Notes under the pieces: model-generated | What the model saw: the letters and a program-made list of their open reading frames with translations, nothing else | Database searches by the model: none | What the model was told of the DNA's origin: nothing | Translations under genes and position numbers: made by a program | In this document: positions 34,226 through 47,245 of the stretch, in pieces | Layout: every line of letters begins with the position of its first letter | Position numbering within the stretch: the first letter of the stretch is position 1 | Source: Hanleya hanleyi | Taxonomy: Eukaryota > Mollusca > Polyplacophora > Lepidopleurida > Hanleyidae | Assembly: GCA_036873755.1 (NCBI GenBank) | Contig: JAVTVY010010516.1 | Location: 414,593 to 478,592, forward strand | Length of the DNA: 64,000 bases | Direction: 5' to 3'

Positions 34226-35597
34226 GTATAAATTGCTTAAAAGCCAAATGCACGAAAGCTCTAGATTTGTTGAAAGCAGTTGCCAGCTATAAGTGGGGAG
34301 ATCAGCAAAATCTTCTCCATTTATATCGATCACTTGTTCGTTCCAAACTCGATTATGGTTCTATTGTTTATTGGTGCAAGCAAGTCAAACTTGGCAAAGC
34401 TAGATCCTATTCTCCATCAAGGACTAAGACTTTGCCTCGGTGCGTTCAGAACATCACCTAAAGAAAGGTTGTATGTCGAAGCGGATGAATTTCCTTTAGA
34501 ACTTCGGAGAATTAAATTATCGCTGCAATATATCACAAAACTGCGTTCGAACCACTCAAATCCTGCATATAACTGTGTTTTCAACCCTCAGTACGCAGAT
34601 TTCTATTCAAAGAAACCCTCGATTATTCCACCTCTTGGAATCCGTATGAAATCACACATTGTAGCAGCTGGTATTAAATTTGGTCAAATTTTACCTAACG
34701 AGCTCCTGCCAACTCCATCATGGCAGTTAGCTAAACCAGAAGTAGATATTTCACTGAGGAAATATAAAAAGGCAGACACGAGCTGTATACACAAGAATTT
34801 GGTCTACTGAGAGAGAAATACAGATCACATCGGGCTATTTATACAGATGGTTCTAAAGATTGTGAGAGAGTAGCATGTGCTACTCTCTTTAGTTCCAAAA
34901 CTAAAACCATACAAAATCATACAATTATATAACACTAGATTTGATCAACAGATAGATATTGTGTTTTGTTGTGTGCCTAGTCACGTTGACATCAAAGGCA
35001 ATACTGAAGCTGATAGATTGGCTATGGCAGCTCTAGATGAAGAAGTTTATCATGTTGGAATCCCATACAGCGATTTCAGACCATCTATCTGCGCTTATGT
35101 AAGAAAGCTGTTTCAATCTTTATGGGATACTATGGATAATAACAAACTTCACGAGTTAAAAAAAACCCGGTTGGTTATACTCATCTGAACAGTCATGAAC
35201 GTTTCGACCAGTCCATGATTAGACTATGTAGGATTGGCCATACACGACTAACTCATGAACATTTAATAAAACATGAGCCGGTCCCAAGGTGTATTCCATG
35301 CCATGAAGATCTCACGGTGAAGCATATTCTCATAGACTGCATAGATTTTAAGATTGTTAGAGATACTTTTTATCGAGCAGCTACGATGGAAGATCTTTTT
35401 AGCAGAGTAAAAGAAGATTGTATTTTAGATTATTTGAGAGAGATTGGTTTGTTGTACAAATTTTAATGTTTGTACCTGTTTTAACACATTAGGTTGCCGA
35501 GTTGTTGAATTGAATACTTAGAATTTTGTTTGATCGTCGCTGTATAGCTGAAATATTGCTGAATGCGACGTTAAACCTTAATTCTCTCTCTCAGAGT
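34226..35597 (+). pseudogene. LINE-A copy, 5'-truncated (RT end to tail)
   Basis: Begins at 'NCLKAKCTKALDLLK', late in RT. Lesions: two-base deletion near 34368, seven-base deletion near 34783 and a loss of about 200 bases at 34908 that removes the middle of RNase H. The C-terminal knuckle region (35215-35466) is open to the normal stop. 3' UTR and CT tail to 35597. Confidence 0.8.
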
Positions 35598-36400
35598 AAA
35601 TTTGGCACATTGTATGTTATCTCAATCAGTACTTTGATAGATGAAAACTGTGAAGTTCTTTTACTGTACAACCTGTCAAGCAAATATATGGTCTAAGGGA
35701 CGCTACTCTGTCGTGACTGGCAAGACGAGGAATGTGACCTGGCTGACCTCTGTACATGGATGTAATACGGTACAATTAGATGAATAGCTTATCAAGTTAA
35801 CGGAAATAATTCCCCAGTTTAGCACTTAACTAAAACAACCACAAAATACCACGTAGATCGTATATCTGGAAATATTCTACATTGTAACGGAATCTAGGAC
35901 GCTCTATTTATAACAACGCCCAGAAAATACATGCAACGTTAACGTTACAAAAAACTGACAATCATATAGGGGAAAACATTGGGGGAAAACATTGGGGAAA
36001 TGTACTCACTCAGATGTATGGTGTAAGGTTATATATAAACACTAGAATGTGTTCCGACGTAACAATGGGCTGCAGACAATGGCTGACACCGGAGACAATT
36101 GGGACAATAGGAAAACGCGCGAACCTCGACAAACTTGTCAAATAAAGTTTGTATTCGTCGATAATGTGACGGATGAAGTTAAATCAGTTATAAAGTATAT
36201 CTATAATATAGTGTTATAAAAATATGTTATGGATTAGATTTTGATATGGGTTTACGATCCCACCAACTGCCGGAGATTACCGACGGATCAACTGTTTGGT
36301 AACACGATCTGGTGATTTTGTAGTACACTCTTTACACTCCCCTGCTATATAGTTGACCCCTGGCAACTATTCACCTACTATCTTCATTGTAAGCTAAGAC
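35598..36400. other. No gene seen; a short Polinton-like scrap
   Basis: AT-rich. 36311-36338 ('ggtgattttgtagtaca.ctctttaca') resembles the DNA polymerase B segment at 48277-48303, antisense; too short to be sure. Confidence 0.35.
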
Positions 36401-37201
36401 GGGGCCCGGATGTAGAGAGATTGGGAGTTGGACGTGTTTTCACTTCGCTCCGAGAAATTTGTCTAATTCTGCGGATTTCAGCTGATCTTAGCTCTGGTTT
36501 TTGTGTAATATATTTTGTGAATACGTTTGGCAAATACCTGTGGTGAAAGTTTGGAATTATTTGTCAGTTTTTTGCTGTTCAGGGCGTTTTTCTGACTTAG
36601 TCAGTTTGGCCTGGTTTGGGAAGGCAGAGAGCCGCCATTACTACCGTCTCGGTCTTTGTGACCGAGAGGGTCGGTGTGTTTTTTTTCTCTGTCTCCCTCT
36701 TCTCTGTTTGTTCGCTGTCTGTAAATATTTCGTATTTTGCTGTTGTTTATATATATATCCTTGTTGACTTGATCTAGCCTGAAGTTGGTTCGTTTTTCGT
36801 TCGGTTTGACGTAGGTCGATTTGCACAGAATATTTGTGTAAATCGAGGTGGGTTGAATACATGTAACATACCGAAGTTATATAGCTGTGCGTTGTAGGCT
36901 TGGCCCTGAGTGTACAGCTGTGCGCTAGCCTTTGTTCTCTGTTCTTTTGTTCCTCGTTGTAACCAGGCAACTCGCTGGGTTTAGGACTAGGCTTTTGTTC
37001 TGCCTGGCCCTGAAGTTTCAGTGTATTGTTGTAAAGGTTACAGTGTACGTCTTTGGAGTGAGGCTCCATCGGGGAGTATTCAATGTTTACTCTGTGGGGA
37101 AGCTCACTGTTGGGGTTTGTGCGTGTCACTATTTGTAGTTTGTAGTTGTATTGATACTCCCTAGTGGGATTTTTTTTTTGTTTTTTGTTTTTTTTTTCAC
37201 C
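36401..37201 (+). promoter_or_regulatory. LINE-A 5' UTR, copy 4
   Basis: 801 bases. Conserved palindrome CTGACTTAGTCAG (36592-36604) and hairpin TCTCGGTC-TTTGT-GACCGAGA (36647-36667). A T-rich run ends in 'caccatgg', a good Kozak context for the ORF1 start at 37202. Confidence 0.65.
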
Positions 37202-38676
37202 ATGGCCTTTGGAAAGTTTGATAGGTCACTGAGCCTACAACTTCAAGGTCTAGAGAAAGCTAATGCCATTGATATATATCACGCATTAAAAGACACTGTT
37301 GGATCAGGACCGAAAATCCTTAAAGGTCTAGTACAGGTATCAAATACCCTGTGGAACGTCACACTAGCAAATGAAATTACCAAAACCCGCCTAGTGCTGG
37401 AAGGTATTCGTGTTGGAGATCAACGTGGCCATTTTGAGGAAGTAGATCCAGGGAAATTGCTAGTAAAGATGAAAGGACCATGCGATTTCCCAGAATCTGC
37501 GATCAGAAGTGCTTTTGAGTTTTATGGTGATGTTCTCTCTGTACAAAAGAAGTTCTATTCTTTCGATAGAGAGTTTGAGACAGGAGTTCGAAGAATTTGG
37601 ATGTCGAAATTCAAACGTACTCTGCCTTCTTCTATATTAATTGGAGGTATGAGACTTCCTGTATGGTATAACGGTCAAGTAAAAACATGTTATACTTGTG
37701 GTTCAGAAGATCACATGAACTGGAGGTGTCCTTTGAAAAATAAATGCCTGATTTGTCATCAGGAAGGACAACTTAAAAAAACCTGTCCAAAAGCCAAACA
37801 GGTTTCTGGAGATACCGTAGCTAACGGCAGAAAGGGTGATTCCACTGGTCCTCGCCCTGTTCCGCCCGCAGAAGTCCGAGGAAGACTTTCCGCCGAGGCT
37901 GTCCAGCAGAAACAACAGCAGTATATAGATTTATGGAAGACTGTAGGCCCTGATGGCAAACCTATCAAACGTCATCAGGAGATAGTTGCCGCTGGGAGCA
38001 ATGAGAAACCTCAAACCACTACGAGCCTCTCGGTGACGAGATGGAGGTAGGTTGTGGTTCGGAAGATGAAGATGACAGTGATAGTGAGGTTTGCGATGGT
38101 GTAGAGGCCGAGCCAGGTGATCAGAAGTCAGGTGATCAGAAGTCTGATTCTCAGAAGTCTGATTCTGATCAGACTGAAAGTGTTGGCAACACATTGACTC
38201 CAGACAACTTACCGGATACCGGCGGTGTGTCGGCTCCGGATACACCTGTGCAGTCTGTGAATTCCTTCGTTAATCCTATTCACTCGGGTGTAGACGTAAA
38301 CTTTACACCGAATGAGGAAGTCATGAATGAATTCACAGAAGAAGAAAGTAATCAGCACTCTTGTAGTAATGAAACTACCTCGAATCAGGAAAAGGAGAAA
38401 GAGAATTCCCTAGATAGCGAAACAGGCAAAGAGCCTAAAATAGTCGATACTACCTTCACTCCTACCAACGAGTCATTCATGCTTTCAGATGAGGAGTATC
38501 ATGAGTGTAATGATCGTCCGTTAAAAGGCGAGACTTCCTTGAACCAAAGGTCGAAGGACTTGTTAGGACAAGAGAGAGAGAAAGAAGTTTATAAGAAAGA
38601 AAATAAAAAAGACAAGAGAGAACAAATGAAAAACAAAAAGAAAGTTAAAAAAGAATTACCCAAAATAAAACGTTAA
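37202..38676 (+). pseudogene. LINE-A ORF1, copy 4, one frameshift
   Basis: N-terminal domain and both CCHC knuckles intact (CYTCGSEDHMNWRC, CLICHQEGQLKKTC; the second lacks its His because H is Q at that site). A one-base deletion near 38010 shifts the frame; the acidic C-terminal part is read from 38041 to the stop at 38676, ending in a lysine-rich tail 'KELPKIKR'. Confidence 0.85.
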
Positions 38677-38699
38677 CATACGCTAAGTTAACCTTATAT

Positions 38700-41600
38700 A
38701 TCTTGGCTTGGGCTGTTTTGTATATGATTTCTTTATACAGAATAAAAATGGCTCAGTCACCAACTATCGTTCAGTGGAATTGCAGAGGAGTTTTGGCCAA
38801 ATTTAAATGAACTCCAATTATTAACTCAAGATTATGAACCATCAGCTTTTTGTCTCAACGAGACCTTTCTGAAGAAAGCAGATAAAGATAAATTTAAATT
38901 TCGCCAATACACACCTTATCATTCCTACGCTTTAGACGAAAATGGAAAAGCTACAGGCGGTTCTTCAATATTGGTTAAAATGGGTGTTTTACACGTTCCT
39001 GTTGATTTAGTGACAGATTTACAAGCTGTAGCAGTTCGTATTACCTTGAAATCTGTTTTCACATTATGCACGGTGTACATACCTTCTTCTGGTAGTCTCC
39101 GGCTCAATGAACTTCAAGATCTTTACGATCAGCTCCCGAAACCTTGTTTAATGATGGGTGATTTTAACGGTTGTAATATCCTCTGGGATAATGAAGACAA
39201 TTGTAAAGGTAAAATTCTCGAAAATTTTATATCAAATAATTCTTTGTGTATTTTTAATGATGGTTCTTATACACATTTGTCCTCGGCCCATGGAACCTAT
39301 TCAGCATTGGATATCTCACTTTGCGACCTTCCTACTCTTGAAGAATTTTCTTGGTCTGTTCATGATGACCTTTGTGGGAGTGATCACTTTCCCACTGTCC
39401 TAAAAGCTGTTCATTCAGCTGATGACCCTCATTTCACAAGGTTTAATTTCAAGAAAGCAAACTGGCCCGAGTTTGAAAAGCTTTGTTCACAAAAACTACA
39501 ATCAGTCTCCTTCGCTGATGCTTCAGATCCTATACAGCTATTCTCAGATATGTTGATAGAAATTGCCAACCAAACCATTCCCACATCTTCAGGAGTTGCA
39601 CATATTAAGAAACCTTGGTTTAATGATGACTGTAAAGAAGCAAGAAAATGTAGGAAGAAGGCTGAACGATATTTCCGCCGACATCCTAATCCTGAAAATT
39701 TGAAAGATCTGAGATTTACAAGAGCTAAAGCTCGTAGAACCATGAAACAGAATAAACGTGATTCTTGGAGAAATTATGTTTCTAAGATAAATACTCATAC
39801 TCCAATAACAAAAGTTTGGAATATGATTCAAAGAATAAAAGCTCCAAGTCCAGCGTTCATCATCTCAACGATGAAAATCAGGTGATTACTGACAGAGTAG
39901 AAATTGCAAATAAATTAGGAGAAACAATTGCCAAAAACTCTTCATCAGAAAATTATGTACCTAAATTTCAAAGTTTCCAAAAAAGAGAAGAGAAAAATGA
40001 AATTAAATTCACCTCCGGTAACCATGAAGGCTATAACGCTTCGTTTACAATTGAAGAACTTCATGCTTCTCTTACGAAAGCTCATGATTCTGCTGCAGGC
40101 CCTGATAATATTCATTATCAGCTTTTGAAACATCTACCGGAATCATCTCTAGAAATCCTATTACGAATATTCAATAGACCTTGGTATAGAGAAGAATTTC
40201 CTCCTTCATGGCACACTGCCATAGTTATACCAGAACCAAAGCCTGGTCGTGACCATACAGACCCTGGTAATTATCGTCCGATTTCACTGACTAGTTGTGT
40301 CTGCAAAACAATGGAACGCATGATAAATGATCGCCTTGTTTGGTACCTGGAAACTGAAAAGAAACTTACTGATATTCAAGCTGGTTTCCGAAAAAATAGA
40401 AGTACCATTGATCATTTAGTCAGATTAGATTCGTATGTTAAGAATGCTTTCGCCAAGAACGAACATGTGGTTTCTATCTTTTTTGATTTAGAAAAAGCCT
40501 ACGATACTACATGGAAATACGGGATTCTTAAAGATCTTCAAAAGATGGGATTAAAGGTCGTTTACCCGTTTTTATTTCCAACTTTTTGAATGATAGACAA
40601 TTCCAAATTCGTTTGGGTACAACTATGTCTGATTATTTTGATCAAGACCAGGGTGTCCCACAGGGCAGTATTTTGTCTACTACTCTGTTTAGTATCAAGA
40701 TCAACAGCTTGGCTGCAGTTCTGAATAAATCAATTGATGGCTCACTTTTTGTAGACGATTTCAATATATCGTGTAGTGGGAAAAGTATACACAATATTGA
40801 GAGGAACATTACAGCTTTGTCTAAACGGAATTCAGAAATGGTGTCTACCATTTTCAAATTCTCCAGAGCTAAGACAAATTGTATACACTTTTGCAGAAAA
40901 TATTTCCAGCACGAAGATCCAGTACTTACCTTAGATGGAACTGAAATCAAAGTGGTAAAAGAGGTCAAAATTCTAGGCATATTGTTTGATCAACGACTAA
41001 CTTTCAAATCTCATATAAATTGCTTAAAAGCCAAATGCACGAAAGCTCTGGATTTGTTGAAAGTAGTTGCCAGCTATAAGTGGGGAGGAGATCAGCGAAC
41101 TCTCCTTCATTTATATCGATCACTTGTTCGTTCCAAACTCGATTATGGTTCTATTGTTTACGATGGTGCAAGCAAGTCAAACTTGGCAAAGCTAGATCCT
41201 ATTCTCCATCAAGGCCTAAGACTTTACCTCGGTGCGTTCAGAACACCACCTAAAGAAAGCTTGTGTGTCGAAGCGGATGAATTTCCTTTAGAACTTCGGA
41301 GAATTAAATTATCACTGCAATATATCACAAAACTGCGTTCGAACCTCTCAAATCCTGCATATAACTGTGTTTTCAACCCTCAGTACGCAGATCTCTTTTT
41401 AAAGAAACCCTCGATTATTCCACCTCTTGGAATCCGTATGAAACCACACCTTGTAGCAGCTGGCATTAAAGTTAGTCAGATTTTACCTAACGAGCTCTTG
41501 CCAACTCCACCATGGCAGCAGCCACGCCAGAAGTAGATATTTCACTGACTAAATATAAAAAGGCAGACACGAGCCAGCTCGTGTATACACAAGAATTTGG

Positions 41601-42426
41601 TCTACTGACAGAGAAATACAGTTCACATCAGGCTATTTATACAGATGGTTCTAAAGATGGTGAGAGAGTAGCATGTGCTACTATCTTTAGTTCCAAAACT
41701 AAAACGTATCGACTGCCAGGTAAAAGTTCCATATTTACTGCAGAAGCAAAAGCTCTATTATCAGCTTTAGAAGGTATTGGATCCACTAGAAGGAAAAAAT
41801 ATGTCATATTCTCAGATTCACTGTCATGCCTTAAAGCAATTAAAAATGGAAATTCCAGTCATCCCACCATCTTCGAAATTCTACAATTATATAACACCAG
41901 ATTTGATCAACAGATAGATATTGTGTTTTGTTGGGTGCCTAGTCACGTTGACATCAAAGGCAACACTGAAGCTGATAGATTGGCTAAGGCAGCTCTAGAT
42001 GAAGAAGTTACCCCTGTTGGAATACCATACAGCGATTTCAGACCATCTATCTGCGCTTATGTAAGAAAGCTGTTTCAATCTTTATGGGATACTATGGATA
42101 ATAACAAACTTCACGAGTTCAAAAAAACGGTTGGTTATACTCACCTGAACAGTCATAAACGTTTCGACCAGGCCATGATTAGACGATGTAGGATCGGTCA
42201 CACACGATTAACTCATGAATATTTACTAAAACAAGAGCCGATTCCAAGATGTATACCTTGCCATGAAAATCTCACGGTGAAACATATTCTCATAGACTGC
42301 ATAGATTTTAAGACTGTAAGAGATACTTTTTATCGAGCAGCTACGCTGGAAGATCTTTTTAGCAGAGTGAAAGAGGATTGTATTTTAGGTTATTTGAGAG
42401 AGATTGGTTTGTTGTACAAATTTTAA
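38700..42426 (+). pseudogene. LINE-A ORF2, copy 4, several frameshifts
   Basis: Endonuclease opens at 'MAQSPTIVQWNCRG' (about 38748), shifts by one extra T near 38789, then is open 38800-39850 ('GDFNGCN', 'ALDISLCD', 'CGSDHFPT'). Seven-base deletion near 39840, one-base deletion near 40554, one-base deletion near 41518. RT carries F-V-D-D near 40750. RNase H and terminal knuckle are open from 41520 to 42426 with 'YTDGSKDG' and 'WVPSHVD'. Between 40801 and 40853 a +1 and a -4 change cancel to an in-frame net loss of one codon, altering about 15 residues after the active site. Confidence 0.85.
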
Positions 42427-42556
42427 TGTTTGTACCTGTTTTAACGCATTAGTTTACCGAGTTTTTGAATTGATTACTTAGAATTTTGTTTGATCGTCGC
42501 TATATAGCTGAAATATTGCTGAATGCGACGTTAAACCTTAATTCTCTCTCTCTCCT
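42427..42556 (+). mobile_element. LINE-A 3' UTR and tail, copy 4
   Basis: Standard 3' UTR and short CT run, into which the next copy is joined. Confidence 0.85.
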
Positions 42557-42892
42557 ACTTAAACAGGAGCCGATTCCAAGGTGTATACCTTGCCGTGAAG
42601 GTCTCACGGTGAAACATATTCTCTCTCTCCTGCATAGATTTTAAGATTGTAAGAGATACTTTTTATCGAGCAGCTACGCTGGAAGATCTGTTTAGCAGAG
42701 TGAAAGAGGATTGTATTTTAAATTATTTGAGAGAGATTGGTTTGTTGTACAAATTTTAGTGTTTGTACCTGTTTTAACGCATTAGTTTACCGAGTTTTTG
42801 AGTCGATTACTTAGACTTTTGTTTGGTCGTCGCTATATAGCTGAAATATTGCTGAATGCGACATTAAACCTTAATTCTCTCTCTCTCTCTCA
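42557..42892 (+). mobile_element. LINE-A fragment chained to copy 4
   Basis: Starts at 'LKQEPIPRCIPC' immediately after the CT tail of copy 4 and runs through the ORF2 end (TAG instead of TAA) and 3' UTR to its own CT tail. A small 'ctctctctc' replacement sits inside the knuckle region near 42620. Confidence 0.85.
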
Positions 42893-44462
42893 TAGGCATA
42901 TTGTTTGACCAACGACTAACATTCAAATCACATATAAATTGCTAAAAACCCAAATGCACGAAAGCTCTAGATTTGTTGAGAGTAGTTGCCAGCTATAAGT
43001 GGGGAGGAGATCAGAAAACTCTTCTTCATTTATATCGATCACTTGTTCGTTCCAAACTCGATTATGGTTCTATTGTTTACAATGGTGCAAGCAAGTCAAA
43101 TTTGGCAAAGCTTGATCCTATTCTCCATCAAGGACTAAGCCTTTGCCTCGGTGCGTTCAGAACACCTCAAGAAAGCTTGTATGCGGAATCGAATGAATTT
43201 CCTTTAGAAATTCGAAGCTTTCGTTGCAATATATCACAATACTGCGTTCGAACCACTCAAATCCTGCATATAACTGTGTTCTAACCCTCAGTACGCAGAT
43301 TTCTATTTAACGAAACCAACGATTATTCCACCTCTTGGAATGAATCCACACATTGTAGCAGCTGGTATTAAAGGTAGTAAATTTTACCTAACGAGCTCTT
43401 GCCAACTCCACCATGGCAGTTAGCCAAACCAGAAGTAGATATTTCACTGACGAAATACAAAAAGGCAGACAAGAGCCAGCTCGTGTATACACAAGAATTT
43501 GGTCTACTGAGAAAGAAATACAGATTACATCAGGCTATTTATACAGATGGTTCTAAAGATGGTGAGAGAGTAACATGTGCTACTATCTTTAGCTCCAAAA
43601 CTAAAACCTGTCGTCTACCAGGTAAAAGTTCCATATTTACTGCAGAAGCAAAAGCTCTGTTATCAGCTGTAGAAGGTATTCGGCCAACTAGAAGGTAAAA
43701 CTATGTCATATTCTCGGATTCACTATCATGCCTTAAAGCGATTAAGAGCGGGAATTCAGCTCATACCACCATCTTGAAAGTTCTACAAATATATGACACT
43801 AGATTTGATCAACAGATAGAAATTGTGTTTTGTTGGGTGCCTAGTCACGTTGACATCAAAGGCAACACTGAAGCTGATAGATTGGCTAAGGCAGCTCTAG
43901 ATGAAGAAGTTGACCCTGTTGGAATACCATACAGCGATTTCAGACCATCTATCTGCGCTTATGTAAGAAAGCTGTTTCAATCTTTATGGGATACTATGGA
44001 TAATAACAAACTTCACGAGTTCAAAAAAACGGTTGGTTATACTCACCTGAACAGTCATAAACGTTTCGACCAGGCCATGATTAGACGATGTAGGATCGGT
44101 CACACACGATTAACTCATGAATATTTACTAAAACAGGAGCCGATTCCAAGGTGTATACCTTGCCATGAAAATCTCACGGTGAAACATATTCTCATAGACT
44201 GCATAGATTTTAAGACTATAAGAGATACTTTTTATCGAGCAGCTACGCTGGAAGATCTTTTTAGCAGAGTGAAAGAGGATTGTATTTTAGGTTATTTGAG
44301 AGAGATTGGTTTGTTGTACAAATTTTAATGTTTGTACCTGTTTCAACGCATTAATTTACCGAGTTTTTGAATTGATTACTTAGAATTTTGTTTGATCGTC
44401 GCTATATAGCTGAAATATTGCTGAATGCGACGTTAAACCTTAATTCTCTCTCTCTCTCTCTC
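42893..44462 (+). pseudogene. LINE-A fragment chained to the previous one (RT end to tail)
   Basis: Starts at 'GILFDQRLTFKSHI', directly after the preceding CT tail. Stops and frame changes near 42945, 43165, 43215, 43280 and 43698; RNase H ('YTDGSKDG') and the C-terminal part from 43774 to 44328 are open to the normal stop. 3' UTR and CT tail to 44462. Confidence 0.8.
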
Positions 44463-44590
44463 AAACTTGCTCATCAAATATAAACGGAGTGTAATCAAAT
44501 GTACTATAATGTATATATTGATGTTGATGATGAAGGACCAACACTCATTGGAAATCATAAAGCAACAGTACTCATCTGTACATTCTGAAG
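44462..44590 (+). repeat. T repeat, copy 2
   Basis: 'caaacttgctcatcaaatat', 'tactataatgtat', then 'attgatgttgatgatgaagg' and 'aaatcata': the blocks of 34079-34225 in permuted order. Confidence 0.55.
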
Positions 44591-46259
44591 TTGTCCAGGG
44601 AATAGGAACTGAGCTATAATGACGAGGGAGCATAAGGAGAAACTGTTCGCTGATTATGTCATTGAATACTCACGTCTAGTTCACACATGATTGAACAACA
44701 TTTTTTATTGTTAATACTTGTTTCAGGAGCCACCATATCTTGGAGAACAACATTCCTGTAAATAAAATGTTTGATCAATTATTCTCCTTGAAAGGGTGTT
44801 TTTCAGGTATGGTAATACTATTATCCAATCCAAAAATAACTAGGTTGAGGCCCGCATGCAGCATAAACTACACAGAAAGACAGTTGGCTTGTGTTCACTC
44901 TGACCCAAAAACCAGGACATCATTAAAACATAAGAAGGGGGGAATAAGGACATCGTAAAGACAGTGCGTGTGGACTCGGGACATTATCATTTCTGACGTA
45001 TGACATCAGCTATCGAATGAAGATAGCTGCTGTGGGTGAAAACCGTCGCAATGGACTACACATTTTTATTGGTTAACCGGAGTCACGTGTTCTGCGAGAA
45101 ACATTGACAGAGTATTTGAGCGAATAACAGGTGTGGTATATTGCATCCCCTCGGATTGTTTTGATCTTTTGATGTCGATAGTCGTGTTTGTTTTTACTCC
45201 GCTGACGAGCATCAATGGCTCTGACCCACCAGTTCTTCTCAGAATGAATCAACCATGTCAACCGGTTTGTTTCTGATAATTGTTCAGAGCGTAGTGCGGG
45301 AGTGATAGGGTCTGCATACAGGATAGTATAGGTTACCATGGGTTGCCTAAATTTCATGTTTGCGTAACCCACCTATGGGTGACCATAGGAAAATTAGCAA
45401 GACCCGCTGTGGGTTACCATAGAAAATATTACACAACACCCCTGATCACCAGAGGTCTGGTGATGTTTTTAAATTCTTACTGAGAAGTTTACATGCAAAA
45501 TTAAATTCACATGGCTGTTGCAGTAGGTTCTGGAGAAATGCCCGACTCTGGTAGTTTCTCATCAAACATGTCAGAGCTGTCACTCTCAAGAGTAATAGGA
45601 TGAAAAAAAAATACTATAGAAAAAGTCAAGAAGATATTAAGTGTTGATAGTTTTAAAATGATGTTTTAGATAATCGATTGTTGAGAGAAATTGACTCTTT
45701 AATATATTTCCGTTGTTTGATCATTAGTGAAAATCTGACTCGTACAAATACCATTAAAATAGTCCTGCTAAATCACACGGCAAGGAGAAAATCATGTTTT
45801 ATCAATTAATTTTCTTAGCCTGTATGTTATTTCAAGTATGGAAAACTCTTACAACCCCAAATTATAGATATCATCACAGGTAAGTCTGTGAATCTTCCCA
45901 ACCGTTGGGGGGAAAAACTAAAAAGGGATGTTACTATTCATGACTGATTGTGCCTCATAATACAGCGCATCTCGAGAAATGCGACTACCCTGCCACCTCC
46001 CTCATCAGGTCAGGGAAATGAGGGCTCCATAGTTGGGAGGTGAAATGAATAATATTTTTTAAAATAAATATATAAGATAAGCTTGTCTTATTTCATCATC
46101 CAATTGTGCACCCCAATGAGACTACCCTGAGAGTTTAGAGAAAAATCATAACCCATCAATTGTTTAACATTTTTCCACTTTCCAATTCCAGTAAAAAGGT
46201 AAGGATAGGTCACTAGGCAAATCACCTGAAGGCCAATACGAAATAATCAGGATACACCG
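44591..46259. other. No gene recognised
   Basis: AT-rich. A 99-codon minus frame at 45073-45372 has no recognised domain. Confidence 0.4.
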
Positions 46260-46544
46260 GATAATAGTATTACCGTTTCCATGTTTGAAATCTCTGGAGA
46301 AATCAGATCAGTTAATCCGGAACACTGGTCTCCTGTGTGGCCGGATAAGGGATGCCTGTACATTGAGGTGACAGATGTGGCAACGTTCTTCGACCGCATG
46401 GTCAATTTGGGCATCCATATCAATAACAAGGTCTTTTTGGATGGGCCGTACATAAACTTTGTACGTTGAAGTAGACTGCAGCTCCTCTCCTGTGAGACCG
46501 CCAGTCGCAGCAACCACCAGCTTGGTTTGGGTGTTGGTCCGCAT
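46260..46544 (-). pseudogene. Possible Gypsy integrase zinc-binding fragment
   Basis: Minus frame with 'DAQIDHAVEERCHICHL', which resembles the C-x2-C end of the H2C2 domain in Ty3/Gypsy integrases (normally preceded by a Trp-Pro motif, degraded here). Short and frame-shifted; could be another protein. Confidence 0.35.
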
Positions 46545-47065
46545 CCGTAAAACTTCTATCCCCCTCCATCTTTCAACTTTGGATAAGATCTGTTCAGAAA
46601 GTTAAAATAAATACAGATGAAATACCAAATATGTATCACACCCAAAACTATTTCAAGAACAATATCTTGGCAACCAGGATGGATATTTTTATAAAATAAA
46701 TGTGAAAAATATCCATAGGTCTCTTTTCTGGAAATTTTGATTTCCCCTTGGGATTCTTCATAACATATGTTCAACAAACTCAATGGTGCAATGTACAGTT
46801 GGGGAGATAATATCAGTATATATATTTTATTACTGACACATATGGTTCTAGGTAGAGCTGCCGAGCAATATGTATATGATGCTTATCTTTGTGTATTGGA
46901 GAAAAATGTAGAATACCTGTACAAGATGTTTCTGACATATTCGGCATTAGCTGTGGTAGGAAACGGAATTTTCTTTTTTCCAAGCCCATTTGCTTGGAGG
47001 ATACGCTGTAAATCAATGGATGGAAAGGTACAGCAGTGTGTTCCTGCTAAACGCACAATTTCTTT
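46545..47065. other. No gene seen
   Basis: Only unrecognised short frames, the longest 103 codons (46767-47078 plus). Confidence 0.35.
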
Positions 47066-47245
47066 GCTGCAGTTCTGAATAAATCAATTGATGGTTCACA
47101 TACAAATTTTAATGTTTATACCTGTTTTAACGCGTTAGTTTACTGAGTTGTTGAATTGAATACCTGGAATTTTGTTTGATCGTCGCTATATAGCTGAAAT
47201 ATTGCTGAATGCGACGTGAACCTTCATTCTCTCTCTCCCTCTCTC
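47066..47245 (+). mobile_element. LINE-A scrap with large internal deletion
   Basis: About 35 bases of RT ('AAVLNKSIDGS') joined directly to the 3' UTR at 47102, then the tail. Confidence 0.75.

Larger units (their letters stand above)
36401..42556 (+). mobile_element. LINE-A copy 4, full length
   Basis: 5' end 'ggggcccggatgtag' at 36401, (CT)n tail ending near 42556, 6.16 kb. Same subfamily as copy 3: both lack the ORF1/ORF2 TAATG overlap. No target duplication found; the right side is occupied by further LINE-A copies in its tail. Confidence 0.9.

Noticed and set aside
36401..42556. Target duplication around the LINE-A array 36401-44462
   Set aside because: Left flank 'taagctaagac' and right flank 'aaacttgctcat' do not match; no duplication claimed.
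45073..45372. 99-codon minus frame as a host gene
   Set aside because: No recognisable domain, splice context or repeat of the frame elsewhere.
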